A DNA stretch of 6,274 nucleotides from Candidatus Omnitrophota bacterium (GTDB lineage Bacteria > Omnitrophota > Gorgyraeia > Tantalellales > Tantalellaceae). This document shows, piece by piece, positions 1-5,365 of the stretch. The stretch covers positions 1 through 6,274 of the forward strand of contig JAGLIU010000112.1 of the NCBI GenBank assembly GCA_023142805.1. The letters run 5' to 3'. The notes under the pieces were generated by a model. That model worked only from the letters and a program-made list of their open reading frames with translations. It was not told the DNA's origin and made no database searches. The stretch's first letter is position 1. Each line of letters opens with the position of its first letter. Made by a program: the position numbers and the translations under genes.

Positions 1-65
1 GGTAGGATTCGAACCTACAACCTATTGGTTAACAGCCAACCGCTCTACCGTTGAGCTACCGAGGA
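1..65 (-). tRNA. tRNA-Asn (anticodon GUU), 3' end cut by window edge
   Basis: Read on the minus strand, the sequence folds as a tRNA. The 5' acceptor strand TCCTCGG (59-65) is followed by a D-stem GCTC/GAGC, an anticodon stem GTTGG/CCAAT with one G-U pair, and the loop CTGTTAA at 29-35. The anticodon GTT lies at 31-33, which decodes asparagine AAC/AAU. The T-arm GTAGG-TTCGAAT-CCTAC occupies 2-18. Only the first base of the 3' acceptor strand is inside the window, so six acceptor bases, the discriminator and any encoded CCA are missing. It is transcribed leftward, away from all the protein genes here. Confidence 0.96.
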
Positions 66-95
66 ACGTTATGTGCAAGAATATTTCGAGCTTTA

Positions 96-124
96 ATTAT
101 AAGTAAAACGGCTGGTCTTGTCAA
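96..124 (-). promoter_or_regulatory. Consensus sigma70-type promoter of tRNA-Asn
   Basis: On the minus strand a -35 box TTGACA (119-124) and a -10 box TATAAT (96-101) are separated by exactly 17 bp (102-118). Both hexamers match the housekeeping consensus at every position. Transcription would start near 88-90, about 25 bases before the mature tRNA 5' end at 65, which implies a short leader removed by RNase P. The perfect match fits a constitutively high stable-RNA promoter. No protein gene on this strand lies between it and the tRNA. Confidence 0.88.
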
Positions 125-242
125 TCGAAATAGGGGCGGGGATTATAACGTTGTTTAGTGTGGGTTCACTGGGAATGTTCTATTTTTTTGCGTGAAAAGT
201 AGAATTTGACAGGATTTTTAGTTTTTAGAGAAACATGTTTGT

Positions 243-271
243 TTGGAACAGATCTTTGCGGGTCTTATAAT
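243..271 (+). promoter_or_regulatory. Candidate sigma70-type promoter for the response regulator pair
   Basis: A perfect -10 hexamer TATAAT at 266-271 is preceded, after a 17-bp spacer, by TTGGAA at 243-248, which matches the -35 consensus at four of six positions. The predicted start is near 278, leaving a leader of about 170 nt before the first regulator. The assignment rests on motif and spacing only, in an AT-rich region where chance matches are common. Confidence 0.5.
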
Positions 272-282
272 AAACCATATTC

Positions 283-310
283 TTGACTATGTATTATTAT
301 ATGGCATACT
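283..310 (+). promoter_or_regulatory. Weak alternative rightward promoter
   Basis: TTGACT (283-288) matches five of six -35 positions. It is followed after 16 bp by CATACT (305-310), four of six -10 positions, with an extended -10 TG at 302-303. It could serve instead of, or together with, the candidate at 243-271. Confidence is low because AT-rich DNA produces such matches by chance. Confidence 0.25.
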
Positions 311-368
311 TCATACTGATAATATAAATTCCCGGGTTAGTAGAAAAAATGCTTGGGGGTAGGGTATA

Positions 369-419
369 TTGCGCAGAATTATCGATAGTTTTTGCGTAGC
401 GTACTTTATGGATTTTGCG
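369..419 (+). repeat. Three TTGCG direct repeats at 23-bp spacing
   Basis: TTGCG occurs at 369-373, 392-396 and 415-419, so the repeat starts are 23 bp apart both times, about two helical turns. The last two copies are TTTGCG and the first is ATTGCG. Further TTTGCG copies occur outside the regular array at 187-192 and 255-260. The array ends about 30 bases upstream of the first response regulator. It could be a set of binding sites on one DNA face, or a chance pattern of a short word. Confidence 0.35.
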
Positions 420-448
420 CGTTACAAGAAAGAAGAGGGGTATACGAT

Positions 449-805
449 ATGAAAAAAATATTAGTTATAGATGATGAACCTTTGATCGTAAAACTGGTTA
501 AATCCCGTTTGGAAGGACAAAATTATGAGGTTGTAACGGCAGTTAACGGGTATGATGGGCTGGAGAAGGTTCATCAAGAAAACCCGGATCTTATTATAGC
601 TGACATAATGATGCCTAAAATGGATGGATATACGTTTGTAAGGGAATTGAGAAAAGAGCAAAACAAGACACCTGTGATCATACTTACCGCTAAAAGCGGG
701 ATGGTGGATCTATTTGAAGAGGAAGGGGTTTCGGATTATGTCCAAAAACCTTTTGAGACTGAAGATCTTCTAGAGGCTGTTAAAAGAAACTTGAAAAGAT
801 CGTAG
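449..805 (+). CDS. Single-domain response regulator (CheY-like receiver), first of a pair
   Basis: This encodes a 118-residue stand-alone receiver domain expected to act in the cytoplasm as a phosphorylation switch. The family signature is complete: acidic pair D8-D9 binding magnesium, phosphoacceptor D52 in 'IADIMMPKMDG', switch threonine T80 in 'LTAKS', and K100 in 'KPF'. No DNA-binding or enzymatic output domain follows, so it should signal by protein contact, like CheY or PilG/PilH. The start at 449 is chosen because a GAAGAGGGG ribosome site lies eight bases upstream and the protein begins right at the first beta strand. A TTG at 392 in the same frame would add 19 residues unlike the family and overlaps the TTGCG repeats. 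It is followed 14 bases later by a paralogous receiver. The partner kinase is not in the window. Confidence 0.93.
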   Translation: MKKILVIDDEPLIVKLVKSRLEGQNYEVVTAVNGYDGLEKVHQENPDLIIADIMMPKMDGYTFVRELRKEQNKTPVIILTAKSGMVDLFEEEGVSDYVQKPFETEDLLEAVKRNLKRS

Positions 806-819
806 GACTGGGAGGATAG

Positions 820-1185
820 ATGGCTAAGAAAATATTGGTAGTGGATGATGAGCCCCACATAGTACTGTTGGTAAAATCCAGATTAAAGGCTAATGGGTTT
901 GAGGTTGTAACCGCGGAAAACGGTCTTATGGGATATGAGAAAGCGAAAGAGGAACATCCTGATCTTATAATATTGGATGTTCTGATGCCGGAACTTAACG
1001 GGTACGAGACGTTGCTTAAGTTAAAATCTGATGAAGAGACTAAAAATATCCCTGTAATTATGTTTACCGCGAAAAGCCAGATCGAGGATGTGGAAAAAGC
1101 TCAGGAAGCCGGTGCCTGTGATTATGTGGTTAAACCTTTCTCTCCGCCTGTGCTTTTGGGAAAAATAAAGAACGTATTGGGATGA
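820..1185 (+). CDS. Single-domain response regulator (CheY-like receiver), second of a pair
   Basis: This is a 121-residue receiver with all the catalytic positions: D9-D10, phosphoacceptor D53 in 'ILDVLMPELNG', T83 in 'FTAKS' and K105 in 'VKPF'. It is clearly related to the preceding gene, sharing the 'KKILV-DDEP-IV-LVKSRL' opening and 'FEVVTAENG'/'YEVVTAVNG'. The two therefore probably arose by tandem duplication and then diverged. GGAGG at 811-815 sits four bases before the ATG, and the 14-base gap implies co-transcription with the first receiver. There is no output domain. Such receiver pairs near pilus genes recall PilG/PilH, but the same architecture serves chemotaxis and many other pathways, so the exact target is unknown. 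A terminator-like hairpin follows, separating it from the pilus operon. Confidence 0.93.
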   Translation: MAKKILVVDDEPHIVLLVKSRLKANGFEVVTAENGLMGYEKAKEEHPDLIILDVLMPELNGYETLLKLKSDEETKNIPVIMFTAKSQIEDVEKAQEAGACDYVVKPFSPPVLLGKIKNVLG

Positions 1186-1227
1186 TCGAGTAGTAGGGGA
1201 GGAGATTCGTCTTCGTTTTTAAAACTT

Positions 1228-1279
1228 GGGGCAAACGCATGGCAAATACGGGGGTTTGCTCCTGTTATTTTTGTTTTTA
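1228..1279 (+). terminator. Rho-independent terminator after the response regulators
   Basis: GGGGCAAAC (1228-1236) pairs with GTTTGCTCC (1254-1262) in a nine-pair stem with one G-U wobble and a 17-base loop. A T-rich tail follows at 1263-1278, with only two G and one A among the T residues. It lies 42 bases after the second receiver stop and about 70 bases before the pilB start, so it would end the regulator transcript. The loop contains a second GCAAA (1242-1246) that could pair with the same 3' arm. No folding energy was calculated. Confidence 0.7.
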
Positions 1280-1336
1280 TGAAGTTTGTTCTTAAATAGA
1301 CGTAAGTAACGCGATAAATTTTAAATAAAGTGAATC

Positions 1337-1343
1337 AGGAGAG
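1337..1343 (+). promoter_or_regulatory. Strong ribosome binding site for pilB
   Basis: AGGAGAG lies five bases before the ATG at 1349 and fixes that start. The bases between the terminator and this site (1280-1336) are AT-rich. I could not pick out a well-spaced promoter there, so the origin of the pilus operon transcript (its own weak promoter or read-through) stays open. Confidence 0.8.
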
Positions 1344-1348
1344 ATATT

Positions 1349-3040
1349 ATGGCAAAGAGCGCTAAAATAACGGATATATTGTTAGCGAAAAAACTGATAA
1401 CTATGGAACAATTAGATACGGTGATCGAGGAACAAAAGTTGTCAGGTGTTCAGATACAGAAAATATTGGTAAACAAAGGTATGATATCTTCGGAAGGTTT
1501 GGCCAAAGTTTTAGCGGATCAACTGGAAATTCCTTATGTGGAGTTAACCTCCGAAGCGGTGGATCCGCAGGCAGCGCAGATGATCCCGGCGGAAACGGCA
1601 AGAAAATTTAAAGCTATTCCTACAAAAATAGAAGGGGAAACAATATTTGTCGCGTTCGCGTCTCCGCTGAATCTTCCGGCCAGAGATGAGATCGGACGTA
1701 TTACGGGGCTTAAGATCTCTCCTATGGTGGCTACGGAGAAGGAGATAGACAGGGCACTTAACCAGTATTATAAGGTTGAGGATACAAGTCGTCAGGCTCT
1801 TATAGATATGCGGATGGAGAAGCTTAAAAAGCTCGAACAAAAAAAAGTCGTGAAAAAAAAAGAAGAGTATGAAGCGGTGGAAGAACTCCCGGTCGTGAAG
1901 TTAGTTAACGATGTTATCGGCGGCGCGATAAACGCGAAGGCAAGTGACGTGCATCTTGAACCGGGAGACGGAGATATGGTGGTCAGGTACAGAGTTGACG
2001 GTATCCTGCATGATATTATGACAGTGCCCGCTCATATAGTACCATCGGTGATATCTAGAATAAAGATACTTTCAAATTTAGATATAACAAAGTACCGGGT
2101 ACCGCAGGATGGGCATATTACAATAGAAAAAGACGGCAAAAATTATGATCTTAGGGTATCAACACTTTTGACTATTGCCGGGGAAAAAATTGTGCTCAGG
2201 GTATTGGATAGAGAGAGTATGATGATAAGTCTCGGAGAACTTGGATTTACGAGACAGGATGAAGATGAATTCAAAAAACTTATATCTAAACCTTATGGCA
2301 TGATACTTGTGACCGGTCCTACCGGTAGCGGAAAGACCACAACATTGTACGCGGGACTTAATCAGATGAATTCTAAGACAGATAATATAGTCACTATAGA
2401 AAACCCGGTTGAGTATCGGTTGGACCGTATAAATCAGATACAGGTGGATTCGGCGGCGAAATTGACTTTCGCGACGGGGTTGAGAACAATACTCCGGCAG
2501 GATCCCGACAAGATAATGGTCGGGGAAATACGAGATCAGGAGACTGCTGATATAGCTATACAGGCCGCTTTGACCGGGCATTTAGTGCTAAGCACCCTGC
2601 ATACCAATGACGCTCCCAGCGCGGTTACGCGTTTGATCGATATGGGATGTGAACCTTTTCTTATCTCTTCAACGGTTATCGGTACACTCGCGCAGAGGCT
2701 TTGCCGTAAGGTGTGTCCCGAATGTAAAGAAGAGTACGTGCCGACTAAAGAAGAACTGGAAAGTATAAATCTTGTTTTGGATGAAGGTCAGACTCTAGTG
2801 AGAAGTAAGGGATGCGATTTCTGTTTAAATACCGGGTATCTGGGACGTAAGGCGATATATGAGATGATGATAATGACCCCGGGGATAAGAGCGCTTATTA
2901 CAAAAAACGTACCTGTTGAAGAACTCAGGGCTTTCGCGGTAAAAGAGGGTATGAAAACATTGCAGGATAACGCTGCCGAAAAAGTGATAAATAAGATATC
3001 CACTATTGAAGAAGTGCAACGAGTCGTATATATGAACTAG
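1349..3040 (+). CDS. pilB: Type IV pilus / type II secretion assembly ATPase (PilB/GspE family)
   Basis: This 563-residue cytoplasmic hexameric ATPase powers pilus or pseudopilus extension through the PilC/GspF platform encoded next. Residues 1-140 form a MshEN-type N-domain, followed by a highly charged linker (about 154-180) and the secretion ATPase core. Visible core motifs are the Asp box 'SDVHLE' (199-204), the 'VPQDG' arginine-loop region (251-255), Walker A 'GPTGSGKTT' (323-331, K329), Walker B 'IMVGEIRD' (389-396, E393) and the His box 'GHLVLSTLHTND' (410-421). A zinc-binding tetracysteine follows (C456, C459, C489, C492). The zinc motif and intact extension core argue against a PilT-type retraction ATPase, as does the N-domain. 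Length is normal for the family. The N-domain lacks the canonical RLG residues that bind c-di-GMP in MshE. PilB and GspE cannot be told apart with certainty by eye. Confidence 0.97.
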   Translation: MAKSAKITDILLAKKLITMEQLDTVIEEQKLSGVQIQKILVNKGMISSEGLAKVLADQLEIPYVELTSEAVDPQAAQMIPAETARKFKAIPTKIEGETIFVAFASPLNLPARDEIGRITGLKISPMVATEKEIDRALNQYYKVEDTSRQALIDMRMEKLKKLEQKKVVKKKEEYEAVEELPVVKLVNDVIGGAINAKASDVHLEPGDGDMVVRYRVDGILHDIMTVPAHIVPSVISRIKILSNLDITKYRVPQDGHITIEKDGKNYDLRVSTLLTIAGEKIVLRVLDRESMMISLGELGFTRQDEDEFKKLISKPYGMILVTGPTGSGKTTTLYAGLNQMNSKTDNIVTIENPVEYRLDRINQIQVDSAAKLTFATGLRTILRQDPDKIMVGEIRDQETADIAIQAALTGHLVLSTLHTNDAPSAVTRLIDMGCEPFLISSTVIGTLAQRLCRKVCPECKEEYVPTKEELESINLVLDEGQTLVRSKGCDFCLNTGYLGRKAIYEMMIMTPGIRALITKNVPVEELRAFAVKEGMKTLQDNAAEKVINKISTIEEVQRVVYMN

Positions 3041-3043
3041 GAG
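3039..3043 (+). promoter_or_regulatory. Ribosome binding site overlapping the pilB stop, for the GTG-started pilC
   Basis: AGGAG at 3039-3043 shares its first two bases with the pilB stop TAG (3038-3040) and lies five bases before a GTG at 3049. The overlapping ATG at 3047 hits a stop after four codons, so GTG is the real start. Overlap of stop and ribosome site suggests translational coupling that ties platform synthesis to ATPase synthesis. Confidence 0.8.
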
Positions 3044-3048
3044 AAGAT

Positions 3049-4137
3049 GTGGGGAAAATAGATATTGATATTTCAGGTCTGTTCGCGTCTCAAAGATCCG
3101 GTGTTAAGATAGACGAAATAGTTGTTTTTACAGAACGACTCTCGGCGATGATAAACGCGGGTCTTCCTATTATTAAATGTCTTCAGACAATGAAGGAGCA
3201 GTCGGATAATACCGTATTAAAGAATATCCTTTACGGAATATGTCTTGATCTCGAAGGCGGGTTGAAATTTTCTGAGGCATTAGCTAAATATCCCCGGGTA
3301 TTTTCCCAATTTTATGTGAATCTGGTGCTTGCGGGTGAAACGGGAGGTATTATTGACGAGGTGCTGATACGTATATCATCATACCTATCTAAAGAACAGG
3401 AACTTAGAAGGGATATTCAGAAGGCTTTTGCTTATCCGGTTATAGTGTTATCCGCCGCTGTTTTAGTTATAGGGTTTTTAACGATGTTCATAGTGCCGGT
3501 ATTCGCGGATGTCTATAGTAAAATGGGAGTGACCTTGCCTTTGCCAACAGTAATACTGTTGGGGATAAGCAAGGTCGTCGGGAAGTATTGGTGGTTAATA
3601 GGTGTTTTGGTTGGAGTAGGATGGTTCGCGGGCAGTAAAATTCGGACTACCGAACGTGGCGGCCTTTTTATAGATAACCTAAAATTAAAAGTGCCGATAT
3701 TCGGAACTTTAAATCGGCAGGTAGCGGTTACACAGGTATTGCGCACACTGGCTTCTTTGGTTTCCAGCGGTGTGCCTCTTATAGAAGCTTTGGATACGGT
3801 AAGAGATCTGAGCGGGAATAAGGTTGTTTCGAAGATCATGGACGATTTAAAAGAGAATGTGGAAGAAGGGGCGAAGATAGCGGATTCGCTGGAAGAGGTG
3901 GATTTTTTTCCGCCTATGGTAGTACAGATGATATCCGCGGGGGAAGAAGCGGGAGCTTTAGAGACCATGCTCTCAAAAAGTGCCGATTTTCTTGACCGGG
4001 ATATTGATTATACAATAAAGAAATTAGTAACCAGGTTGGAGCCGATACTCACGACTATTTTAGCTGTGGTGGTGGGATTCATCGCGATGGCGATATATTT
4101 GCCAATGTTTGATGTGGTAACAGGGTTAAACAAATAA
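3049..4137 (+). CDS. pilC: Inner-membrane platform protein of T4P/T2SS (PilC/GspF family)
   Basis: This encodes a 362-residue polytopic membrane protein that couples the ATPase to insertion of pilin subunits. It contains two T2SSF repeats. The first, about residues 22-145, includes 'FTERLSAMINAGLPI' and 'LAGETGG' (94-100). The second, about 224-350, includes the equivalent 'LRTLASLVSSGVPL' and 'SAGEEAGALE' (296-305). Hydrophobic segments lie near 129-152, 166-195 and 333-354, giving the usual three membrane spans. It is slightly shorter than the roughly 400 residues typical of PilC because the N-terminal tail is short. It starts with GTG eight bases after the pilB stop, in the usual ATPase-platform gene order. 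The family is certain. The choice between PilC and GspF follows the same ambiguity as the ATPase. Confidence 0.96.
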   Translation: MGKIDIDISGLFASQRSGVKIDEIVVFTERLSAMINAGLPIIKCLQTMKEQSDNTVLKNILYGICLDLEGGLKFSEALAKYPRVFSQFYVNLVLAGETGGIIDEVLIRISSYLSKEQELRRDIQKAFAYPVIVLSAAVLVIGFLTMFIVPVFADVYSKMGVTLPLPTVILLGISKVVGKYWWLIGVLVGVGWFAGSKIRTTERGGLFIDNLKLKVPIFGTLNRQVAVTQVLRTLASLVSSGVPLIEALDTVRDLSGNKVVSKIMDDLKENVEEGAKIADSLEEVDFFPPMVVQMISAGEEAGALETMLSKSADFLDRDIDYTIKKLVTRLEPILTTILAVVVGFIAMAIYLPMFDVVTGLNK

Positions 4138-4151
4138 TATGTAAAAATAAG

Positions 4152-4158
4152 AAGGAGG
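4152..4158 (+). promoter_or_regulatory. Very strong ribosome binding site of the first prepilin
   Basis: AAGGAGG lies six bases before the ATG at 4165 and closely matches the anti-Shine-Dalgarno complement. It is the strongest ribosome site in the operon, as expected for the most abundant subunit. The next prepilin has no comparable site. Confidence 0.8.
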
Positions 4159-4164
4159 ACGAAG

Positions 4165-4488
4165 ATGAAAATGTTGGGGAAAAAAGGAAAAAGAGGATTT
4201 ACTCTGATCGAGATTCTTTTTGTTATGGTGGTTATAGCTATATTAGCGGCAATAGTTATTCCTCGATTAACGGAAACCGCGGTAGACGCGAGAAGTTCCG
4301 CTAACTTAGCAAATAAAGCCAACATAAATACACAGGTAGAAAAGTGGTATTTTGATAATGGTAGCTGGCCTGCAAATGACCTGAGTGATATTGGCGCGGA
4401 TAATGATTATTTTCCCGACGGTATTCCGGTTAATCCCGTGGATTCCTCGGCCTATACTTTAGACGGTACAACTCATCGTGTTACGTAA
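4165..4488 (+). CDS. Type IV prepilin / major pseudopilin-like protein (GspG-like), copy 1
   Basis: This is a 107-residue prepilin. The leader is 11 residues, basic, and ends in Gly. The predicted prepilin peptidase cut is G11|F12, and the mature protein starts FTLIE with Glu at +5 (E16). A hydrophobic alpha-1 segment (12-33) anchors it in the inner membrane and forms the filament core. The amphipathic part runs to about residue 63. The small globular tail carries 'WPANDLSDIG' and 'YFPDGIPVNPVD', an Asp-rich loop near where GspG proteins bind calcium. The mature length of 96 residues is short compared with the roughly 130-150 of typical GspG or PilA. The strong ribosome site and position after pilC suggest it is the main shaft subunit. 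It is a tandem paralogue of the next gene. The GspG assignment rests on context and N-terminal similarity only. Confidence 0.9.
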   Translation: MKMLGKKGKRGFTLIEILFVMVVIAILAAIVIPRLTETAVDARSSANLANKANINTQVEKWYFDNGSWPANDLSDIGADNDYFPDGIPVNPVDSSAYTLDGTTHRVT

Positions 4489-4506
4489 AGGGTTCATTAA
4501 AGATCA

Positions 4507-4863
4507 ATGAAGACTAAATTTTGTAATGTGAGGGAATGTGGGAATTATCAAAAGTCGGGATTTACGCTTATTGAACTTTTATTTGTTGTATTGATCATCG
4601 CGATTCTTGTGGCGGTAGTAGTTCCGAATATGCTGGATACAGGCGAAGCGGCGAAAAGTTCCGCGAATCACAATAACATAGCGAGTATTAACCGGCAGGT
4701 TGAGCGATGGTACGTCTATAAAGAGTTTTGGCCCGCGGATGATCTCAGTGATATCGGTAAAGATGTTGAATATTTTCCGGAAGGTATTCCAGTTTGTCCT
4801 ATTGATGGGAAACCATATTTTCTTGATGAGTTTACGCATCGGGTTAAGGGGCACGAGCGCTAA
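4507..4863 (+). CDS. Type IV prepilin / major pseudopilin-like protein (GspG-like), copy 2
   Basis: This is a 118-residue prepilin with an 18-residue leader, cut site G18|F19 and Glu at +5 (E23). Aligned without gaps to the upstream prepilin, its mature part is identical at a little under 60% of positions by hand count, including 'SSAN', 'DLSDIG' and 'THRV'. The two therefore come from a tandem duplication. It differs by a single mature cysteine (C97 in 'VCPID'), where copy 1 has Asn, and by a basic C-terminal extension 'KGHER'. The start at 4507 lies 18 bases after the previous stop and has no good ribosome site. A GTG at 4528 is an alternative that would shorten the leader to 11 residues. 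It may be a second shaft subunit or a low-abundance variant made through coupled translation. Confidence 0.88.
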   Translation: MKTKFCNVRECGNYQKSGFTLIELLFVVLIIAILVAVVVPNMLDTGEAAKSSANHNNIASINRQVERWYVYKEFWPADDLSDIGKDVEYFPEGIPVCPIDGKPYFLDEFTHRVKGHER

Positions 4864-4865
4864 TT

Positions 4866-5279
4866 ATGAATAGAAGATTACGGGCTAATAAGGGTTTTAC
4901 TCTCATTGAGATACTGGCATCTATAGCTATTATCTCTTTAGGGTTGGTTCCCATATTGAATATTTTGCCGGAAGGAATGGAATCCATGAGAAAAGTGGAG
5001 AGATTGACGTTTGATGTCTTTCTGGCGCAGTATAAGATCGAAGAAATAAGGAGTCAGATACTTGGAACGGACCCGTCATATGGATTTGCCAAAGCCGGAG
5101 GATACGGCGGAAGCGGAACTTTTACGGGTTATTCGAATTATAAATATACCGTAACGGATGATAACGGAATCGGGATAAAAGAACTTAGTGTGACAGTATG
5201 GTTCGATGATGACGGTGACGGAGTTTTGGATTCGGGAGAAGAATCGATTCGGCTGGATACGAAGGTGGCGGAGAGGTAA
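4866..5279 (+). CDS. Minor pseudopilin, GspI/PilV-like, with EF-hand-type loop
   Basis: This is a 137-residue prepilin with a ten-residue basic leader, cut site G10|F11 and Glu at +5 (E15). The 'FTLIEILASIAIISLGLVPIL' helix and the following 'AQYKIEEIRSQIL' region resemble the I/PilV class, in which a methionine- or glutamate-rich stretch after the membrane helix is typical. The C-terminal half is glycine- and tyrosine-rich, then beta-like. It includes 'DDDGDGVLDSGEE' (114-126), which fits a 12-residue EF-hand calcium loop with D114, D116, D118, G119, L121, D122 and E125 in place. The ATG is two bases after the previous stop with only a distant AAGGGG, so translation is probably coupled. In the T2SS, GspI nucleates the tip complex with GspJ and GspK. 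The GspI call is moderate and the prepilin call is firm. Confidence 0.82.
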   Translation: MNRRLRANKGFTLIEILASIAIISLGLVPILNILPEGMESMRKVERLTFDVFLAQYKIEEIRSQILGTDPSYGFAKAGGYGGSGTFTGYSNYKYTVTDDNGIGIKELSVTVWFDDDGDGVLDSGEESIRLDTKVAER

Positions 5280-5365
5280 AAACAGTATTTAATATCTGGT
5301 GTGTAATATGCGGTAGCCGGGATATCAGAGTGTTTGTATCATACGGATAAAAGGTAAGTTCTAAT

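Larger units (their letters stand above)
125..448. other. Non-coding divergent intergenic region
   Basis: No convincing protein gene lies between the tRNA promoter and the first response regulator. The stretch is AT-rich with T and A runs (for example 182-189 and 344-349). It holds two rightward promoter candidates (243-271 and 283-310), a CCCGGG palindrome at 331-336, and TTGCG repeats ending about 30 bases before the first gene. If the upstream promoter is used, the mRNA leader would be about 170 nt. I could not recognise a known riboswitch fold in it by eye. Confidence 0.6.

Noticed and set aside
1..124. tRNA gene as the attachment site of an integrated element covering the window
   Set aside because: The protein genes lie on the promoter side of the tRNA, no integrase or duplicated tRNA end is present, and the genes are ordinary chromosomal pilus functions.
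206..234. Perfect -35 hexamer TTGACA at 206-211 as a promoter
   Set aside because: No acceptable -10 hexamer lies 16-18 bases downstream. The sequence there is AGAAAC-like.
392..448. In-frame TTG start at 392 that would extend the first receiver by 19 residues
   Set aside because: The extra residues do not resemble a receiver N-terminus, the ATG at 449 has a good ribosome site, and the family normally begins at the first beta strand.
1240..1260. sigma54-like GG...GC elements (TGGC and TTTGCT) in the terminator loop
   Set aside because: The distance between the GG at 1241-1242 and the GC at 1258-1259 is five bases longer than the fixed -24/-12 spacing requires.
2159..2581. Antisense open frame across the ATPase Walker region
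   Set aside because: The plus strand here encodes conserved ATPase motifs, and the antisense product is a composition-driven reading with no domain.
3513..3968. Long antisense open frame within pilC
   Set aside because: It lies opposite a gene with unmistakable T2SSF motifs, has no ribosome site and encodes no recognisable domain. It is a shadow of the coding strand.
5291..5326. Inverted repeat before the GspH-like gene as a terminator
   Set aside because: The stem is bulged and short, the loop is 17 bases, and no T tract follows.
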